From: Acidobacteriaceae bacterium KBS 89
GTDB lineage: Bacteria > Acidobacteriota > Terriglobia > Terriglobales > Acidobacteriaceae
Direction: 5' to 3'
DNA length: 64,000 nt
Assembly: GCA_000381605.1 (NCBI GenBank)
Contig: KB906755.1
Coordinates: forward strand, 496,001 to 560,000
Shown: positions 26,808 to 36,564 of the stretch, one piece after another
How positions within the stretch are numbered: position 1 is the first letter of the stretch
How the letters are laid out: every line of letters starts with the position of its first letter
Program-made: the position numbers and the translations under genes
The notes under the pieces: model-generated
Told to the model about the DNA's origin: nothing
Databases searched by the model: none
Seen by the model: the letters and a program-made list of their open reading frames with translations, nothing else

Positions 26808-27815
26808 ATGAGTGAAATACACGGACTTGGTGTGCACGCGGCCGGCGCACAATTACTGCCTTACAAATACGATCCGGGTGCGTTGGGTGCCAATGAGGTT
26901 GAAATCAAGATCTCGCACTGCGGCGTGTGCCACAGCGATGTACACCTGATCGACAACGACTGGGGGATGAGCAAGTATCCGTTTGTTCCGGGTCATGAGA
27001 TTGTGGGGACGGTTGCAGCGGTGGGTTCGGGTGTCAAGGATCGGTCTGTTGGTGAACGAGTGGGTGTAGGGTGGCAGGCGGACAGTTGCGGCATCTGCGA
27101 GTGGTGCAGGCAGGGAGATGAGCATCTTTGTGCGAAGTCGCAGCCGACCTGCGTGGGCCGGAATGGCGGATTTGCCGACAAGATTCGCGTGAATTCGCGG
27201 TTTGCGATTCCGATACCTGAGGCGCTGGAGAGCGAGAACGCTGCTCCGCTGTTGTGCGGTGGGATTACGGTGTACAGCCCAATTCGAAACCACGGGGTGA
27301 GGCCATCGTCGCGCGTGGGGATCATCGGAATTGGCGGCCTTGGGCACTTGGGGATTCAGTTTGCGAAGGCGTTTGGCGCAGAGGTGACCGCTTTCTCCAC
27401 TTCGAAGGAGAAAGAGACAGAGGCGCTCAAGATGGGAGCGCACAATTTTGTGAATACGCGGGACACCGGAGCGCTGAAGAAGGTGGCGGGGTCGTTCGAC
27501 CTGCTGCTGTCGACGGTGAGCGCGGACCAGGACTGGCCGGCCTATGTAGCGGCGCTCCGGCCCAAGGGAACATTGTGCATTGTGGGGGCATCGCCTTCAC
27601 CGGTCCAGGTGCAAGCGTTTTCGCTGATCGGCGGGCAGAAGGCGGTTTCGGGAAGCAATACCGGAAGTCCGCGGGACCTGTTCGAGATGCTGGATGTGGC
27701 AGGGCGGCATGGGGTGAAGGCGATTACAGAGCGGTTTGCGATGTCGAAGGCGAACGATGCGGTGGCACGGGTGAAGAAGAGCCAAGTGCGATACCGCGCT
27801 GTCCTTGCGAACTAG
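26808..27815 (+). CDS. NAD(P)-dependent zinc alcohol dehydrogenase (cinnamyl-alcohol-dehydrogenase type)
   Basis: Protein of 335 residues. Catalytic zinc: CGVCHSDVHLIDNDWG and GHEIVGTV. Structural zinc: CGICEWCRQGDEHLC. Cofactor fold: VGIIGIGGLGHLGIQFAKAF, with Ser in FSTSKEKE suggesting NADP. It belongs to the YahK/YjgB-like aldehyde reductase group that reduces a wide range of aldehydes, perhaps for detoxification. AAAGGG lies 12 bases before ATG. It is monocistronic, closed by a strong terminator at 27836-27863. Confidence 0.93.
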   Translation: MSEIHGLGVHAAGAQLLPYKYDPGALGANEVEIKISHCGVCHSDVHLIDNDWGMSKYPFVPGHEIVGTVAAVGSGVKDRSVGERVGVGWQADSCGICEWCRQGDEHLCAKSQPTCVGRNGGFADKIRVNSRFAIPIPEALESENAAPLLCGGITVYSPIRNHGVRPSSRVGIIGIGGLGHLGIQFAKAFGAEVTAFSTSKEKETEALKMGAHNFVNTRDTGALKKVAGSFDLLLSTVSADQDWPAYVAALRPKGTLCIVGASPSPVQVQAFSLIGGQKAVSGSNTGSPRDLFEMLDVAGRHGVKAITERFAMSKANDAVARVKKSQVRYRAVLAN

Positions 27816-27835
27816 AGTTGACCGGTTATGGATCG

Positions 27836-27863
27836 AAGGCGAGGGCCCATGGCTCGCCTTTTT
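27836..27863 (+). terminator. Rho-independent terminator after the alcohol dehydrogenase
   Basis: AAGGCGAG (27836-27843) pairs with CTCGCCTT (27853-27860), and the T-run extends to 27863. It lies 20 bases after the stop codon. Confidence 0.85.
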
Positions 27864-27913
27864 CCGTTTGGGCGGCTGGAGCGCCGGGATGGTGCTTTAG
27901 ACTCATCATCAGC

Positions 27914-30139
27914 ATGATGCGACGACTATTGGTGACGGTGTTGGTAGCAGGAACCTCCCTGCTGCCGGGGATGGCGGGTGCGCAGGGCACGAAGCTATGG
28001 AGCGTGGGGCGCTACGACGAGATGGAGAAGGGCTCGACCGAGAGCGTTGCAATTCGCAGCGATGGACGGTTGGAGGCGGGGCCGGCGAGTTCCCTGCTTT
28101 ATGGGACCGGGAAGAGCTATGTCTGGTCGATGGGGAGCGATTCGGCGGGGAACGCCTATCTGGGGCTGGGTGGAACGGCTTCGGGATCGGGCGTGGTGTT
28201 GAAGGTCACACCTGAGGGGAAGAGCTCGCAGATATTTGAGAGCAAGGAGCTGGCGGTACAGGCGTTGCGGGTGACTGCCGACGGGCGCGTGTTTGTCGCG
28301 ACTTCGCCGGATGGGAAGGTGTATCGGGTGCCGGCGTCGGGTGGTAGTGATTCTCCGGTGGTGGTTTTTGATCCGGCGACGACGGAGGAGAAGCCGAAGT
28401 ATCTCTGGGACCTGGCGGTGGGTAAAGGTGGTGAGGTGTATGTGGCTGCGGGGGCGCCTGCGGTGGTGTATCGGGTGCCCGCCGGAGGGGGTAAGGCGGA
28501 GGTTTTGTTCAAGACGGCGGACCAGCATATCCGGTCTCTGTTGCTGGGGCCTGATGGGACGCTGTGGGCTGGGTCGGATGGCTCCGGGGTGATCTATAAA
28601 TTTGCGCCATGGACTGTCGGAGCCAAGCCATTTGCGGTGTATGCGGCCGGGCGGCGGGAGATTACTTCGCTGGCTATGGATGCGGCGGGGAATGTTTATG
28701 CGGCTGGAGTTGGAACGAAGGGTCGTACGACGCTGCCGCCACTGCCGGTGACGGGGAGTGTCGGGGTGTCCATTACGTTTGTCCAACCTGGTTCTTCGAC
28801 GGCAGCGGGATCGAATGGGCTGGTACCGGATGGATCGGAGATTTATCGGATCTCTGTAGATGGTTCTCCACAGAAGCTTCTGACGTTGAAGGACGATGTG
28901 GTGTATGCACTGGCGGTGCGGAACGGGAGCCTGCTGGCAGCCACGGGCAATCGAGGCCGCGTGTATCGAGTCGATACGGAAGCGACAGGGCGGTTTACGG
29001 ATATCGCACACCTGGAGGCCTCGCAAGGGATGGCGTTTGCACCCGTGAAGGACGGGTTGCTGGTGGCGACGAGCAACAGCGGGAAGGTGTTTCGACTCGG
29101 CGATGCGGTCTCGCCCAATGCGACGTACACGAGTGAGGTGTTCGACGCGCAGGGTTTCACGCAGTGGGGGCGGGCAGAGATTCGGGCTAGCGCGGCGGCG
29201 GGGTTCGATCTGTTTGTGCGGAGCGGGAATGTGGAGAGTCCGCTGATGGGATGGAGTGAGTGGGCGAAGATTGGGCCGGACGGAGCGTTCACGGTGCCGG
29301 CCGGACGGTTTGTGCAGTGGAAGGCGGTGCTGCGAGGCGGGAGCTCGGTAGATTCTGTGGCGTTGAACTATCTGCAAAAGAACGTGCCGCCGGTGGTGGA
29401 TGAGATTGTAGTGCAGCCGGGTGCCCGGATCAATGCGAATGCCGTGCCTCCGAATGCGGGTACGGTGCAGGTGGCCTTTCCACCGGCTGCGGGAGCTCCG
29501 CCGGCGGTGACGTTTACACCTGATCCGGGTACGAGTCCGCTGATGGCACAGAAGGACAAGACTTCTGTGACCGTACGGTGGATGGCGCATGACGACAACG
29601 GCGATGATCTGATGTTTGCGGTGTGGTATCGCGGGGTGGGTGAGACGAACTGGCGATTGCTCAAGGACAAGATATCGGAGAAGGTGTACAGCTTCGATTC
29701 GGCTCTTCTGCCGGATGGGAGCTATGCGATGAAGGTGGTGGCGAGCGATTCTCCGGACCATACGGATGCGGAGGCGCTAAGTGGAGAGCGGGTGGGCGAG
29801 GTGTTCGTGGTGGATACGACTCCGCCGGTGCCGGGTGTGTTGAGCGCGGCGATGGTTGCGGGAACAAGCGCGTCAGCGCGTCCGACGATTCATGCGACCT
29901 TGGAGGCTCATGACGCGACTTCACCGATTGCCCATGCGGAGTACTCGCTGGATGCGGGACCGTGGCAGTACCTGGAGCCGGTTGGAAAGGTTTCGGATTC
30001 GTTGACGGAGCGGTATGACTTTACGGTGGCGGTGCCGGCAGCGACGGCTCCGGTGGCGGATGCGAAGGAGCATGTGCTGGCGGTGAGGGTATATGACCGG
30101 TATGAGAATGTGGTCGCGGTAAAGGCGGTCGTTCGCTGA
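27914..30139 (+). CDS. Secreted beta-propeller protein with C-terminal Ig-like region
   Basis: About 741 residues from ATG at 27914 (MMRRLLVTVLVAGTSLLPGM is the signal peptide); the open frame back to 27254 is a shadow of the dehydrogenase gene. Residues about 30-400 contain NHL/SMP-30-like blade repeats (SDGRLEAG, TADGRVFVATSPDGKVYRV, GPDGTLWAGSDGSGVIYKFA, AGNVYAAGVG). The C-terminal third has fibronectin/Ig-like strands (VRWMAHDDNGDDLMFAVWYR). No enzyme motif is seen; a structural or ligand-binding envelope role is likely. Its stop overlaps the TRIC-channel start (TGATG). Confidence 0.8.
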   Translation: MMRRLLVTVLVAGTSLLPGMAGAQGTKLWSVGRYDEMEKGSTESVAIRSDGRLEAGPASSLLYGTGKSYVWSMGSDSAGNAYLGLGGTASGSGVVLKVTPEGKSSQIFESKELAVQALRVTADGRVFVATSPDGKVYRVPASGGSDSPVVVFDPATTEEKPKYLWDLAVGKGGEVYVAAGAPAVVYRVPAGGGKAEVLFKTADQHIRSLLLGPDGTLWAGSDGSGVIYKFAPWTVGAKPFAVYAAGRREITSLAMDAAGNVYAAGVGTKGRTTLPPLPVTGSVGVSITFVQPGSSTAAGSNGLVPDGSEIYRISVDGSPQKLLTLKDDVVYALAVRNGSLLAATGNRGRVYRVDTEATGRFTDIAHLEASQGMAFAPVKDGLLVATSNSGKVFRLGDAVSPNATYTSEVFDAQGFTQWGRAEIRASAAAGFDLFVRSGNVESPLMGWSEWAKIGPDGAFTVPAGRFVQWKAVLRGGSSVDSVALNYLQKNVPPVVDEIVVQPGARINANAVPPNAGTVQVAFPPAAGAPPAVTFTPDPGTSPLMAQKDKTSVTVRWMAHDDNGDDLMFAVWYRGVGETNWRLLKDKISEKVYSFDSALLPDGSYAMKVVASDSPDHTDAEALSGERVGEVFVVDTTPPVPGVLSAAMVAGTSASARPTIHATLEAHDATSPIAHAEYSLDAGPWQYLEPVGKVSDSLTERYDFTVAVPAATAPVADAKEHVLAVRVYDRYENVVAVKAVVR

Positions 30140-30792
30140 TGCGAGGGTGGCTGACGGCACGGTTTCCGAAGTTCAGCCAAGACCGTTTGCTGTTGGTGGT
30201 CGACCTGATCGGGACGTTTGTATTTGCCGTAGAGGGCTCGCTGGCGGGGATTAGCGCGGGGTTGGATGTGTTTGGGTTGCTGGTGCTGTCGTTTGTGACG
30301 GCACTGGGCGGCGGGACGATTCGCGATCTGCTGATTGGCGCGATTCCGCCGAATAGTATTCGGGACTGGCGGTATGGGGCGACTGCGTTTGCCGGAGGAG
30401 GCGCGGTGTTTTTCTTTCATCCACTGTTTGAGCGAGTGCCGGTGCATCTGATGATTACGCTCGATGCTGCGGGGCTTGCCTTGTTTGCGGTGGCTGGCGT
30501 GGGGAAGGCTCTTGAGTATGGGATTACGCCGCTGCTGGCGATCATGATGGGTGCGGTGACGGGAGCCGGTGGCGGGACAGTGCGGGATGTGCTGCTGGCG
30601 CAGGTGCCGGGAGTGTTGCACTCGGATATTTATGCTGCGGCAGCGCTGGCGGGCGCTACGGTGGTTGTAATTGGTCTGAAGGTTAAGATGCCGCGCGCGT
30701 TTGCGACGAGTTTGGGTGCCAGCGTCTGTTTTGTGCTGCGGATGGTGGCGGCGTGGGAGCATTGGAATTTGCCGAAGGTGATTGTGCGTTAG
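30139..30792 (+). CDS. Trimeric intracellular cation channel (TRIC/UPF0126) family protein
   Basis: Inner-membrane protein of 217 residues with about seven hydrophobic helices. The internal duplication typical of the family is clear: TALGGGTIRDLLIGAIPPNS in the first half and AVTGAGGGTVRDVLLAQVPG in the second. Prokaryotic TRIC proteins form trimeric channels permeable to potassium and sodium. It is coupled to the propeller gene by a one-base overlap, though no shared function is known. Confidence 0.9.
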   Translation: MRGWLTARFPKFSQDRLLLVVDLIGTFVFAVEGSLAGISAGLDVFGLLVLSFVTALGGGTIRDLLIGAIPPNSIRDWRYGATAFAGGGAVFFFHPLFERVPVHLMITLDAAGLALFAVAGVGKALEYGITPLLAIMMGAVTGAGGGTVRDVLLAQVPGVLHSDIYAAAALAGATVVVIGLKVKMPRAFATSLGASVCFVLRMVAAWEHWNLPKVIVR

Positions 30793-30824
30793 CAGTGTGA
30801 TGACTGCGGTTGTGGTGATATGGG

Positions 30825-31208
30825 TCAGCCGTCATAGGGAAGGTCGTCAGGATGCAAGCCTACGTAGTCGGGTTCCGGATCATGGTGGAAGCGTACGGCT
30901 TCGATGTAGGTGAGACCTTCGAGCAGAGCTTTGCAGATTCTGTGCATGCCGTCCATGACACGGCCGTCGCTGGAGAGAATGACAGGAAAGGCGAGGTCGC
31001 AGTCGTGGATGAGTTGCGCGTGTTCAGCAATTTGACGGCAGGTGATGGGTTTTGTCGAATCGCCGGACCAGTAGGACTCGTCGAGTTCGCGGATGGCGGA
31101 CAGAGCCACTCGCTCCAGCGGCAAGTCGGCGGAGAGTTCCACCAGACGGTGAATGTTCCAGGCGCGGAGACCCTGGGGCGACTGGCGGAAATGATATTGG
31201 GTGCGCAT
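30825..31208 (-). CDS. Small ParB-like-domain protein
   Basis: Protein of 127 residues from ATG at 31208; the longer frame reaching 31733 is antisense to the LolC/E gene and was trimmed. The motif LAFPVILSSDGRVMDGMHRI (about residues 70-90) fits the ParB/sulfiredoxin-like nucleotide-binding fold, where a G-x-H-R core contacts phosphate; DGMHR here is that core. No helix-turn-helix domain follows, so it is not a partition ParB. It ends YVGLHPDDLPYDG. It is divergent from the LolC/E gene with only 34 bases between starts. Confidence 0.75.
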   Translation of the reverse strand: MRTQYHFRQSPQGLRAWNIHRLVELSADLPLERVALSAIRELDESYWSGDSTKPITCRQIAEHAQLIHDCDLAFPVILSSDGRVMDGMHRICKALLEGLTYIEAVRFHHDPEPDYVGLHPDDLPYDG

Positions 31209-31242
31209 TGTTTTCCTGTGGTGGATAGTAAGCTGGGATTCG

Positions 31243-32493
31243 ATGCGATTTGAATTTTTTATTGCGGCGCGGTACCTGCGGGCGAAGCGGCGGCAGGCCG
31301 TGGTGGGAGTGATCACGGCTATTTCTGTTATTGGAGTGGCTGCGGGTGTGGCTTCGCTGATTATTGCGCTGGCGATTACGAATGGGATGCGGAGGGATTT
31401 GCAGGAACGGTTGGTGGGGTCGACGTCGCATGTCGACCTGATGAAGATTGCGGGAGACGGGATACGGGATTGGCGGCCTCTGTTGGAGCGATTACGGAAA
31501 GTGCCGCATGTGGTGGCGGCGGCCCCGGGGCTGTATGGGCAGGTGTTGATCTCGCATGGAGCGCGAAGTGGCGGCGGGTTGATCAAAGGGGTGATTCCTC
31601 GCGATGAGAAGACTGTGGGGGATTTGTTGCAGAGTGTGAAACAGGGGTCGGCGGCGGAGTTGGAACCCTTCGATTCGACGTCGGGCTCAGCTGCTATGCA
31701 CGCGGTTCCGCCGATTGTGATTGGACAGGACATGGCGGAGACGATTGGGGTAAAGATAGGGGATGGAGTTTTGGTGACGAGTCCGCAGGGTGCGTTGACG
31801 CCGTTTGGCGTGGTGCCGCGGTATCAAAAGTTTCAGGTGGTGGGGATTTTCAAGTCGGGGTTTTATCAGTATGACTCGAGCTATGCGTTTACCCGGTTGA
31901 AGGATGCGCAGAGCTTGTTCAGCGAGCCGGATCTAATTTCGGTGATCAGCTTCAAGGTGGATGATCTTTATCACGCGGACCGGGTGGGGCGGGTGATTGA
32001 GGCGGAGGCCGGGAAGGGCTTTCAGACGACGAACTGGATGGAGCAGAATCGCGAACTGTTTCGCGCGCTGAAACTGGAGCAGATCGTGACCTTTATTGTG
32101 CTCGCGCTGATTGTTTGTGTGGCCGCGCTGAATATTCTGATTGCGCTGACGATGATGGTGATGGAGAAGACGCGGGACATCGCCGTGCTGATGAGCTTTG
32201 GCGTGAGGGCGGAACAGGTGCGGAGGATTTTTCTGCTACAGGGATTTTTGATCAGTGTGATTGGGACGGTGCTGGGGCTGATCCTGGGGTATGGATTGAG
32301 TTGGGTAGGCGGGCACTATCCATTTCCGCTGGATGCGGCAATTTATTCGATCGACCATTTGCCATTTGCGCCAAGGATTTGGGATGGTGTGATTGTGGCG
32401 GCGGTTTCGTTAGGAGTGAGTTTGATTGCTACGCTTTATCCGAGTGGATCGGCGGCGAAGGTGCTGCCGGCGGAGGCGCTGAGGTATGAGTGA
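31243..32493 (+). CDS. LolC/LolE-family lipoprotein-releasing permease
   Basis: Protein of about 416 residues; the start is set to ATG at 31243, where MRFEFFIAARYLRAKRRQ begins the family. Four membrane segments: residues about 22-48, then three at the C-terminus (IVTFIVLALIVCVAALNILI, FLLQGFLISVIGTVLGLILG, VIVAAVSLGVSLIATL), flanking a large periplasmic MacB-like domain. With LolD it extracts outer-membrane lipoproteins from the inner membrane. A single LolC/E gene suggests a homodimer (LolF-like). Its end overlaps the next gene by 8 bases. Confidence 0.9.
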   Translation: MRFEFFIAARYLRAKRRQAVVGVITAISVIGVAAGVASLIIALAITNGMRRDLQERLVGSTSHVDLMKIAGDGIRDWRPLLERLRKVPHVVAAAPGLYGQVLISHGARSGGGLIKGVIPRDEKTVGDLLQSVKQGSAAELEPFDSTSGSAAMHAVPPIVIGQDMAETIGVKIGDGVLVTSPQGALTPFGVVPRYQKFQVVGIFKSGFYQYDSSYAFTRLKDAQSLFSEPDLISVISFKVDDLYHADRVGRVIEAEAGKGFQTTNWMEQNRELFRALKLEQIVTFIVLALIVCVAALNILIALTMMVMEKTRDIAVLMSFGVRAEQVRRIFLLQGFLISVIGTVLGLILGYGLSWVGGHYPFPLDAAIYSIDHLPFAPRIWDGVIVAAVSLGVSLIATLYPSGSAAKVLPAEALRYE

Positions 32494-32950
32494 TGTGAGG
32501 TTGAAGTACGGAGTGCTGGCGCCGGAAGGTTTGGCGAAGTTGCGGGAGTTGGAGCACTACCTGAACAATGGGGCCGGGATCGAGGCTTCGTTACGGGAGT
32601 TGGTCAGGTTGCGGGTTTCGTTGGTGAATGGATGTGAGTTCTGCGTGCGGTTCCATACGGCAGAGCTGAAGAAGGTGAATGAGACGGCGGAGCGTATTGC
32701 GGGTCTGGAGGCTTGGCGGAACTCGGAACTTTTTTCGAAGCGGGAGCGGGCGGCGCTGGCGTGGGCCGAAGCGGTGACGAATATTCAAGATGGGCACGCG
32801 CCGGATGCGGTGTATCAAGCGGTGAGGGAGCAGTTCACGGATGTGGAGACGGTGAACTTGACTCTGCTGGTTGCGACGATCAATACGTGGAACCGGATCT
32901 CGATTGCGCTGGGAACGCATTCGTCTCATGGGAGCGGGGTGCCGGCTTGA
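32486..32950 (+). CDS. AhpD/carboxymuconolactone-decarboxylase family protein
   Basis: Protein of 154 residues with the alkylhydroperoxidase-D fold. The redox motif is NGCEFCVRFHTAELKKV (CxxC then His, around residues 51-60), with the VRLRVSLVN helix before it and ALAWAEAVTNIQDGHAPDAV after it. It probably acts as a thiol-dependent peroxidase or disulfide reductase; substrate unknown. It sits between the lolC/E-like and lolD-like genes and overlaps both (8 and 4 bases), an unusual insertion in a Lol cluster. Confidence 0.88.
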   Translation: MSDVRLKYGVLAPEGLAKLRELEHYLNNGAGIEASLRELVRLRVSLVNGCEFCVRFHTAELKKVNETAERIAGLEAWRNSELFSKRERAALAWAEAVTNIQDGHAPDAVYQAVREQFTDVETVNLTLLVATINTWNRISIALGTHSSHGSGVPA

Positions 32951-33750
32951 TCGATCCGAATGAAGGGGATGTACGGTTTGAGAATGAGGGCTCTCTGGAG
33001 CCGCTGCCGGTGGTGCGGGAGCGGACGGTGGTGATGCGGGCGGTGGGGTTGACGAAGATTTATTCGACGGTTTCCGGCAAGGCGGGTTCGGGAGCTGCGG
33101 CGCTCGAGCTTTTTCGCGGGCTTGATCTGAAGGTGCATGCGGGGGAGATGGTCGCGATTGTGGGGGAGAGCGGCGCGGGCAAGAGTTCCCTGCTCCATCT
33201 GCTGGCCGCTCTGGATGTACCAACCGCTGGGGAGGTGTGGTGCGGGGAGAGCCGGCTGAGTGGACTAACGCCGAAGCAGGCGGCGGATTTTCGCAATCGC
33301 GATGTCGGGTATGTGTGGCAGTTTCATTATCTGTTGCCGGAGTTTACCGCAGCGGAGAATGTCGCCATGCCGTTGCTGGCGCGCGGCATGGAGAGGGCGG
33401 CAGCGCTCGAGAAGGCGGCGTACTGGCTCGGACAGGTGGGGCTGGCGGACAGGACGGCGAACCGGTCGGGAGAGTTGAGCGGGGGAGAGCAGCAAAGGGT
33501 GAGTCTGGCGAGGGCTCTGGTGACGGAACCGAAGATTCTACTTGCAGATGAACCTACGGGCGATCTGGATGGAAAGACAGCAGATGCAGTGTTTGGGCTG
33601 ATCCAGCGGCTGCATGAGGCCCATGGTCTGACTAGCGTTCTGGTGACGCATAATCTGGAGTTTGCGGAGCGGTGTAACCGGGTTTTGAAGCTGCGGGAGG
33701 GGCGACTGGTGGACGCCAGGACATCGCCCACAGAGGCGGGGAGAGTTTGA
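32947..33750 (+). CDS. lolD: LolD-family lipoprotein-releasing ABC ATPase
   Basis: About 267 residues from TTG at 32947, which forms a TTGA overlap with the preceding stop; ATG at 33034 is an alternative. ATPase motifs: Walker A VGESGAGKSSLLHLLAALD, Q-loop YVWQFHYLLPEFTAAENVAM, signature LSGGEQQRVSLARAL, Walker B ILLADEPTGDLDG and switch VLVTHN. The LLPEFTAAENV segment is typical of LolD/MacB ATPases. It would energise the permease two genes upstream. The N-terminal 30 residues are family-atypical and depend on the start chosen. Confidence 0.9.
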   Translation: MIDPNEGDVRFENEGSLEPLPVVRERTVVMRAVGLTKIYSTVSGKAGSGAAALELFRGLDLKVHAGEMVAIVGESGAGKSSLLHLLAALDVPTAGEVWCGESRLSGLTPKQAADFRNRDVGYVWQFHYLLPEFTAAENVAMPLLARGMERAAALEKAAYWLGQVGLADRTANRSGELSGGEQQRVSLARALVTEPKILLADEPTGDLDGKTADAVFGLIQRLHEAHGLTSVLVTHNLEFAERCNRVLKLREGRLVDARTSPTEAGRV

Positions 33751-34070
33751 GACGGAGGAGATTCGGATTTCAAATCATGCTTTTTGTTGCAGTTGACGTC
33801 CAATAGGCAGCAGGAGCAACGATGAGGGTGCACCTAGTTTGGTGCGAGTTTTGCACAGCAAGCATCTAAAAGAATGCTAAGTTAGGCATAACTTTTGAGG
33901 GATTACGAAAATTTGGTGCGCACGACTACACTGTAGTAGTGGGATGGGTGCTTTGTAGCTTGAAGTAGCCTGGTTGGTCCCCTTAGGTTGAGTGGTACGG
34001 GGACGGTTGTTGGGACCAACGGCGCTTTTCGGCCTTCGGGCTGAAGGGTGGCCGGCTTGAAGGGGATAAC
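33751..34070 (+). promoter_or_regulatory. clpC upstream region with competing hairpins
   Basis: The 320-base gap before clpC holds no gene. The segment GTCCCC (33977-33982) can pair with GGGGAC (33999-34004), while the overlapping GTTGGTCCC (33973-33981) can pair with GGGACCAAC (34012-34020); both cannot form at once. A short palindrome ACTACACTGTAGT lies at 33925-33937. AAGGGGATAAC just before ATG is the ribosome site. No CtsR or CIRCE box was recognised. Confidence 0.45.
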
Positions 34071-36539
34071 ATGTTCGAACGCTATACGGAGAAGGCGCGT
34101 CGGGTAATATTTTTTGCCCGGTATGAAGCAAGTCAGTTTGGGTCGCCTTATATCGAGACTGAGCACCTACTGCTTGGTTTGTTGCGGGAGGACAAAGCTC
34201 TGACAAACCGCTTTTTGCGGTCGCACGCGTCGGTGGAGTCGATACGCAAGCAGATCGAAGGGCATACGACGATTCGGGAGAAGGTGTCGACTTCGGTCGA
34301 TCTGCCACTGTCGAATGAGTGCAAACGGGTGTTGGCCTATGCGGCGGAAGAAGCTGAGCGGCTTTCTCACAAACATATTGGAACGGAGCATCTGCTGTTG
34401 GGTCTGCTGCGCGAGGAGAAGTGCTTTGCGGCGGAGATTCTGCAGGAGCGTGGGTTACGGCTGCCGGCTATCCGCGAGGAGTTGCAGCGGACGACACAGG
34501 AGAAGGTGCCTTCATCACAGGGCAGCAAGGCGCAACGAGGCGAGCAGAGCATGTTGGCGGAGTTTTCGCGCGACCTAACGCAGAGTGCGATGGACCAGCA
34601 GCTTGATCCGCTGGTGGGACGCGATGCGGAGGTTGATCGCGTGATCCAGATTTTGTGCCGCCGGACGAAGAACAATCCTGTGTTGATCGGCGAGCCGGGT
34701 GTGGGTAAGACGGCGATCGTTGAAGGGCTGGCGCAGAAGATCGCCGATGGTGAGGTGCCGAGTTTCCTGGCTGACAAGCGAGTACTGGCGCTGGACCTTT
34801 CCTTGATTGTGGCTGGCACGAAGTATCGTGGACAGTTTGAAGAGCGGTTGAAGACGATTATGAAGGAGCTGATGGAGAATCAGAACTCGATCGTGTTCAT
34901 CGATGAGCTGCATACTCTGGTTGGAGCTGGGTCCGCCGAAGGCTCTCTCGATGCGGCGAATATTTTGAAGCCCGCGTTGAGCCGTGGCGAGATTCAGTGC
35001 ATTGGTGCAACGACTCCTGCGGAGTATCGGAAGTCGATTGAGAAGGATCGATCTTTGGAGCGGCGTTTTCAGGCGGTGAAGGTGCCTCCGCCGAATGAGG
35101 AAGATGCGATCAAGATCATCATGGGGATCAAGGAAAAGTATGAGAAGTTTCATGCTGTCTCCTACACGGATGATGCGATTACTTTTTCGGTGTCGCACTC
35201 GAGCCGTTATATTCCGGATCGCTTCCTCCCCGACAAAGCGATTGACTTGATCGATGAGGCTGGTGCGCGTGTGAAGCTGCGGCAGACTTCGATGCCTGAG
35301 GAGTTGACCGAGGTCCAGAAGCGGATCAAGTTCATCGTGCACCGGATGGAGAACGCGATTGCGAATCATGAGTTCGAGAAGGCACGGTTCTACTCGGATG
35401 AAGAGCGGAAGGAGCGGGAGAATCTGCGGGCGTTGCGGGACAAGTATCACCTGGATGATTCTTCGGCGGGTATCGTTACGCGCGGAGACATCGAGGATGT
35501 AGTCAGTCGCTGGACTGGTGTGCCGATTACTTCGTTGAAGGAAGAGGAGACGCAACGGCTGCTGCGGGTTGAAGAAGAGCTGCATAAGCGCGTGATCTCG
35601 CAGGACAAGGCGATCTCGGCTCTGGCGCGGGCGATTCGCCGGTCGAGGGCTGGGTTGAAGAATCCGGCACGCCCGATCGGCAGCTTCCTGTTCCTTGGAC
35701 CTACGGGCGTGGGTAAAACTGAGATGGCGCGGACGCTGGCGCAGTTCCTGTTCGGCTCGGAGAAGGCGCTCATTCGTTTCGACATGTCGGAGTTCATGGA
35801 GAAGCATTCCGTGAGCAAGTTGATTGGTTCGCCTCCGGGATATGTCGGCTATGAGGAAGGCGGTCAGCTCACGGAGCGTGTGAAGCGCAATCCGTATTGC
35901 GTGGTGTTGCTGGATGAGATTGAGAAGGCGCATCCGGACGTGTTCAACCTGTTGCTGCAGGTGTTTGAAGACGGGCAGCTGACGGATGGATTGGGCAACA
36001 CGGTCGACTACAAGAACACGATTATCATCATGACCTCGAACATTGGGGCGAAGCATCTGCAGAAGCGGCAGGGGCTTGGCTTCCAGAGCGATAAGGAAAA
36101 CATGGTGCTGGACAAGATGGAGGAACTGGTCCGTGGCGAGGTGAAACGGACGTTCAATCCGGAGTTCCTCAACCGCCTGGATGAGATCATCATCTTTACG
36201 TCGCTGTCGGATGCGGACCTGATGCAGATCCTCGAATTGCTGGTGCAACAGTTGAATACCAACCTTGTGCATAAGGCGATCACGATCTCGGTGACGGATG
36301 ATGCGAAGAAGTGGATCATCGAAAAGACCGCTTCGGACCGCTCGTATGGTGCACGGCCTCTTCGCCGGGCACTGCAGCGGTTTGTCGAAGATCCGTTGTC
36401 CGAGGCGCTAATCGGCGGCGGCATTATCGAGCGGCCAGCATTCCTTGAGGTGTACATGTCGAACAATCAACTGTTCTACCGGCCGGTTTCGGCGGACGGC
36501 GAAGAAAAGATGGCAGGGATGGCACTCAGTACGGTGTAG
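34071..36539 (+). CDS. clpC: ATP-dependent Clp protease ATP-binding subunit ClpC
   Basis: Hexameric AAA+ unfoldase that feeds proteins to ClpP. The 822-residue protein has two Clp N repeats (about 1-145; [11 protein letters not shown] occurs twice), first AAA+ module with [15 protein letters not shown] (about 207), a middle domain with [18 protein letters not shown] helices (about 430-460) and a second AAA+ module with [15 protein letters not shown] (about 543). The ClpP-docking tripeptide loop was not pinned down. It starts [20 protein letters not shown], the usual ClpC beginning. It stands alone with its own terminator at 36565; clpP is 6 kb downstream. Confidence 0.96.
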   Translation: MFERYTEKARRVIFFARYEASQFGSPYIETEHLLLGLLREDKALTNRFLRSHASVESIRKQIEGHTTIREKVSTSVDLPLSNECKRVLAYAAEEAERLSHKHIGTEHLLLGLLREEKCFAAEILQERGLRLPAIREELQRTTQEKVPSSQGSKAQRGEQSMLAEFSRDLTQSAMDQQLDPLVGRDAEVDRVIQILCRRTKNNPVLIGEPGVGKTAIVEGLAQKIADGEVPSFLADKRVLALDLSLIVAGTKYRGQFEERLKTIMKELMENQNSIVFIDELHTLVGAGSAEGSLDAANILKPALSRGEIQCIGATTPAEYRKSIEKDRSLERRFQAVKVPPPNEEDAIKIIMGIKEKYEKFHAVSYTDDAITFSVSHSSRYIPDRFLPDKAIDLIDEAGARVKLRQTSMPEELTEVQKRIKFIVHRMENAIANHEFEKARFYSDEERKERENLRALRDKYHLDDSSAGIVTRGDIEDVVSRWTGVPITSLKEEETQRLLRVEEELHKRVISQDKAISALARAIRRSRAGLKNPARPIGSFLFLGPTGVGKTEMARTLAQFLFGSEKALIRFDMSEFMEKHSVSKLIGSPPGYVGYEEGGQLTERVKRNPYCVVLLDEIEKAHPDVFNLLLQVFEDGQLTDGLGNTVDYKNTIIIMTSNIGAKHLQKRQGLGFQSDKENMVLDKMEELVRGEVKRTFNPEFLNRLDEIIIFTSLSDADLMQILELLVQQLNTNLVHKAITISVTDDAKKWIIEKTASDRSYGARPLRRALQRFVEDPLSEALIGGGIIERPAFLEVYMSNNQLFYRPVSADGEEKMAGMALSTV

Positions 36540-36564
36540 TCTTTCCTTCATTGGAAGAAACGTG

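Noticed and set aside
27254..27913. N-terminal 220 codons of the long frame ending at 30139
   Set aside because: Lies inside the alcohol dehydrogenase gene in another frame; the signal peptide at 27914 marks the true start.
27995..29761. 588-residue minus-strand open frame
   Set aside because: Antisense of the beta-propeller gene; Arg/His-rich translation typical of GC-rich shadow frames.
31209..31733. N-terminal extension of the ParB-like frame
   Set aside because: Antisense of the LolC/E gene; the ATG at 31208 gives the conserved-looking protein.
34575..36272. 565-residue minus-strand open frame
   Set aside because: Antisense of clpC, with no family motifs.
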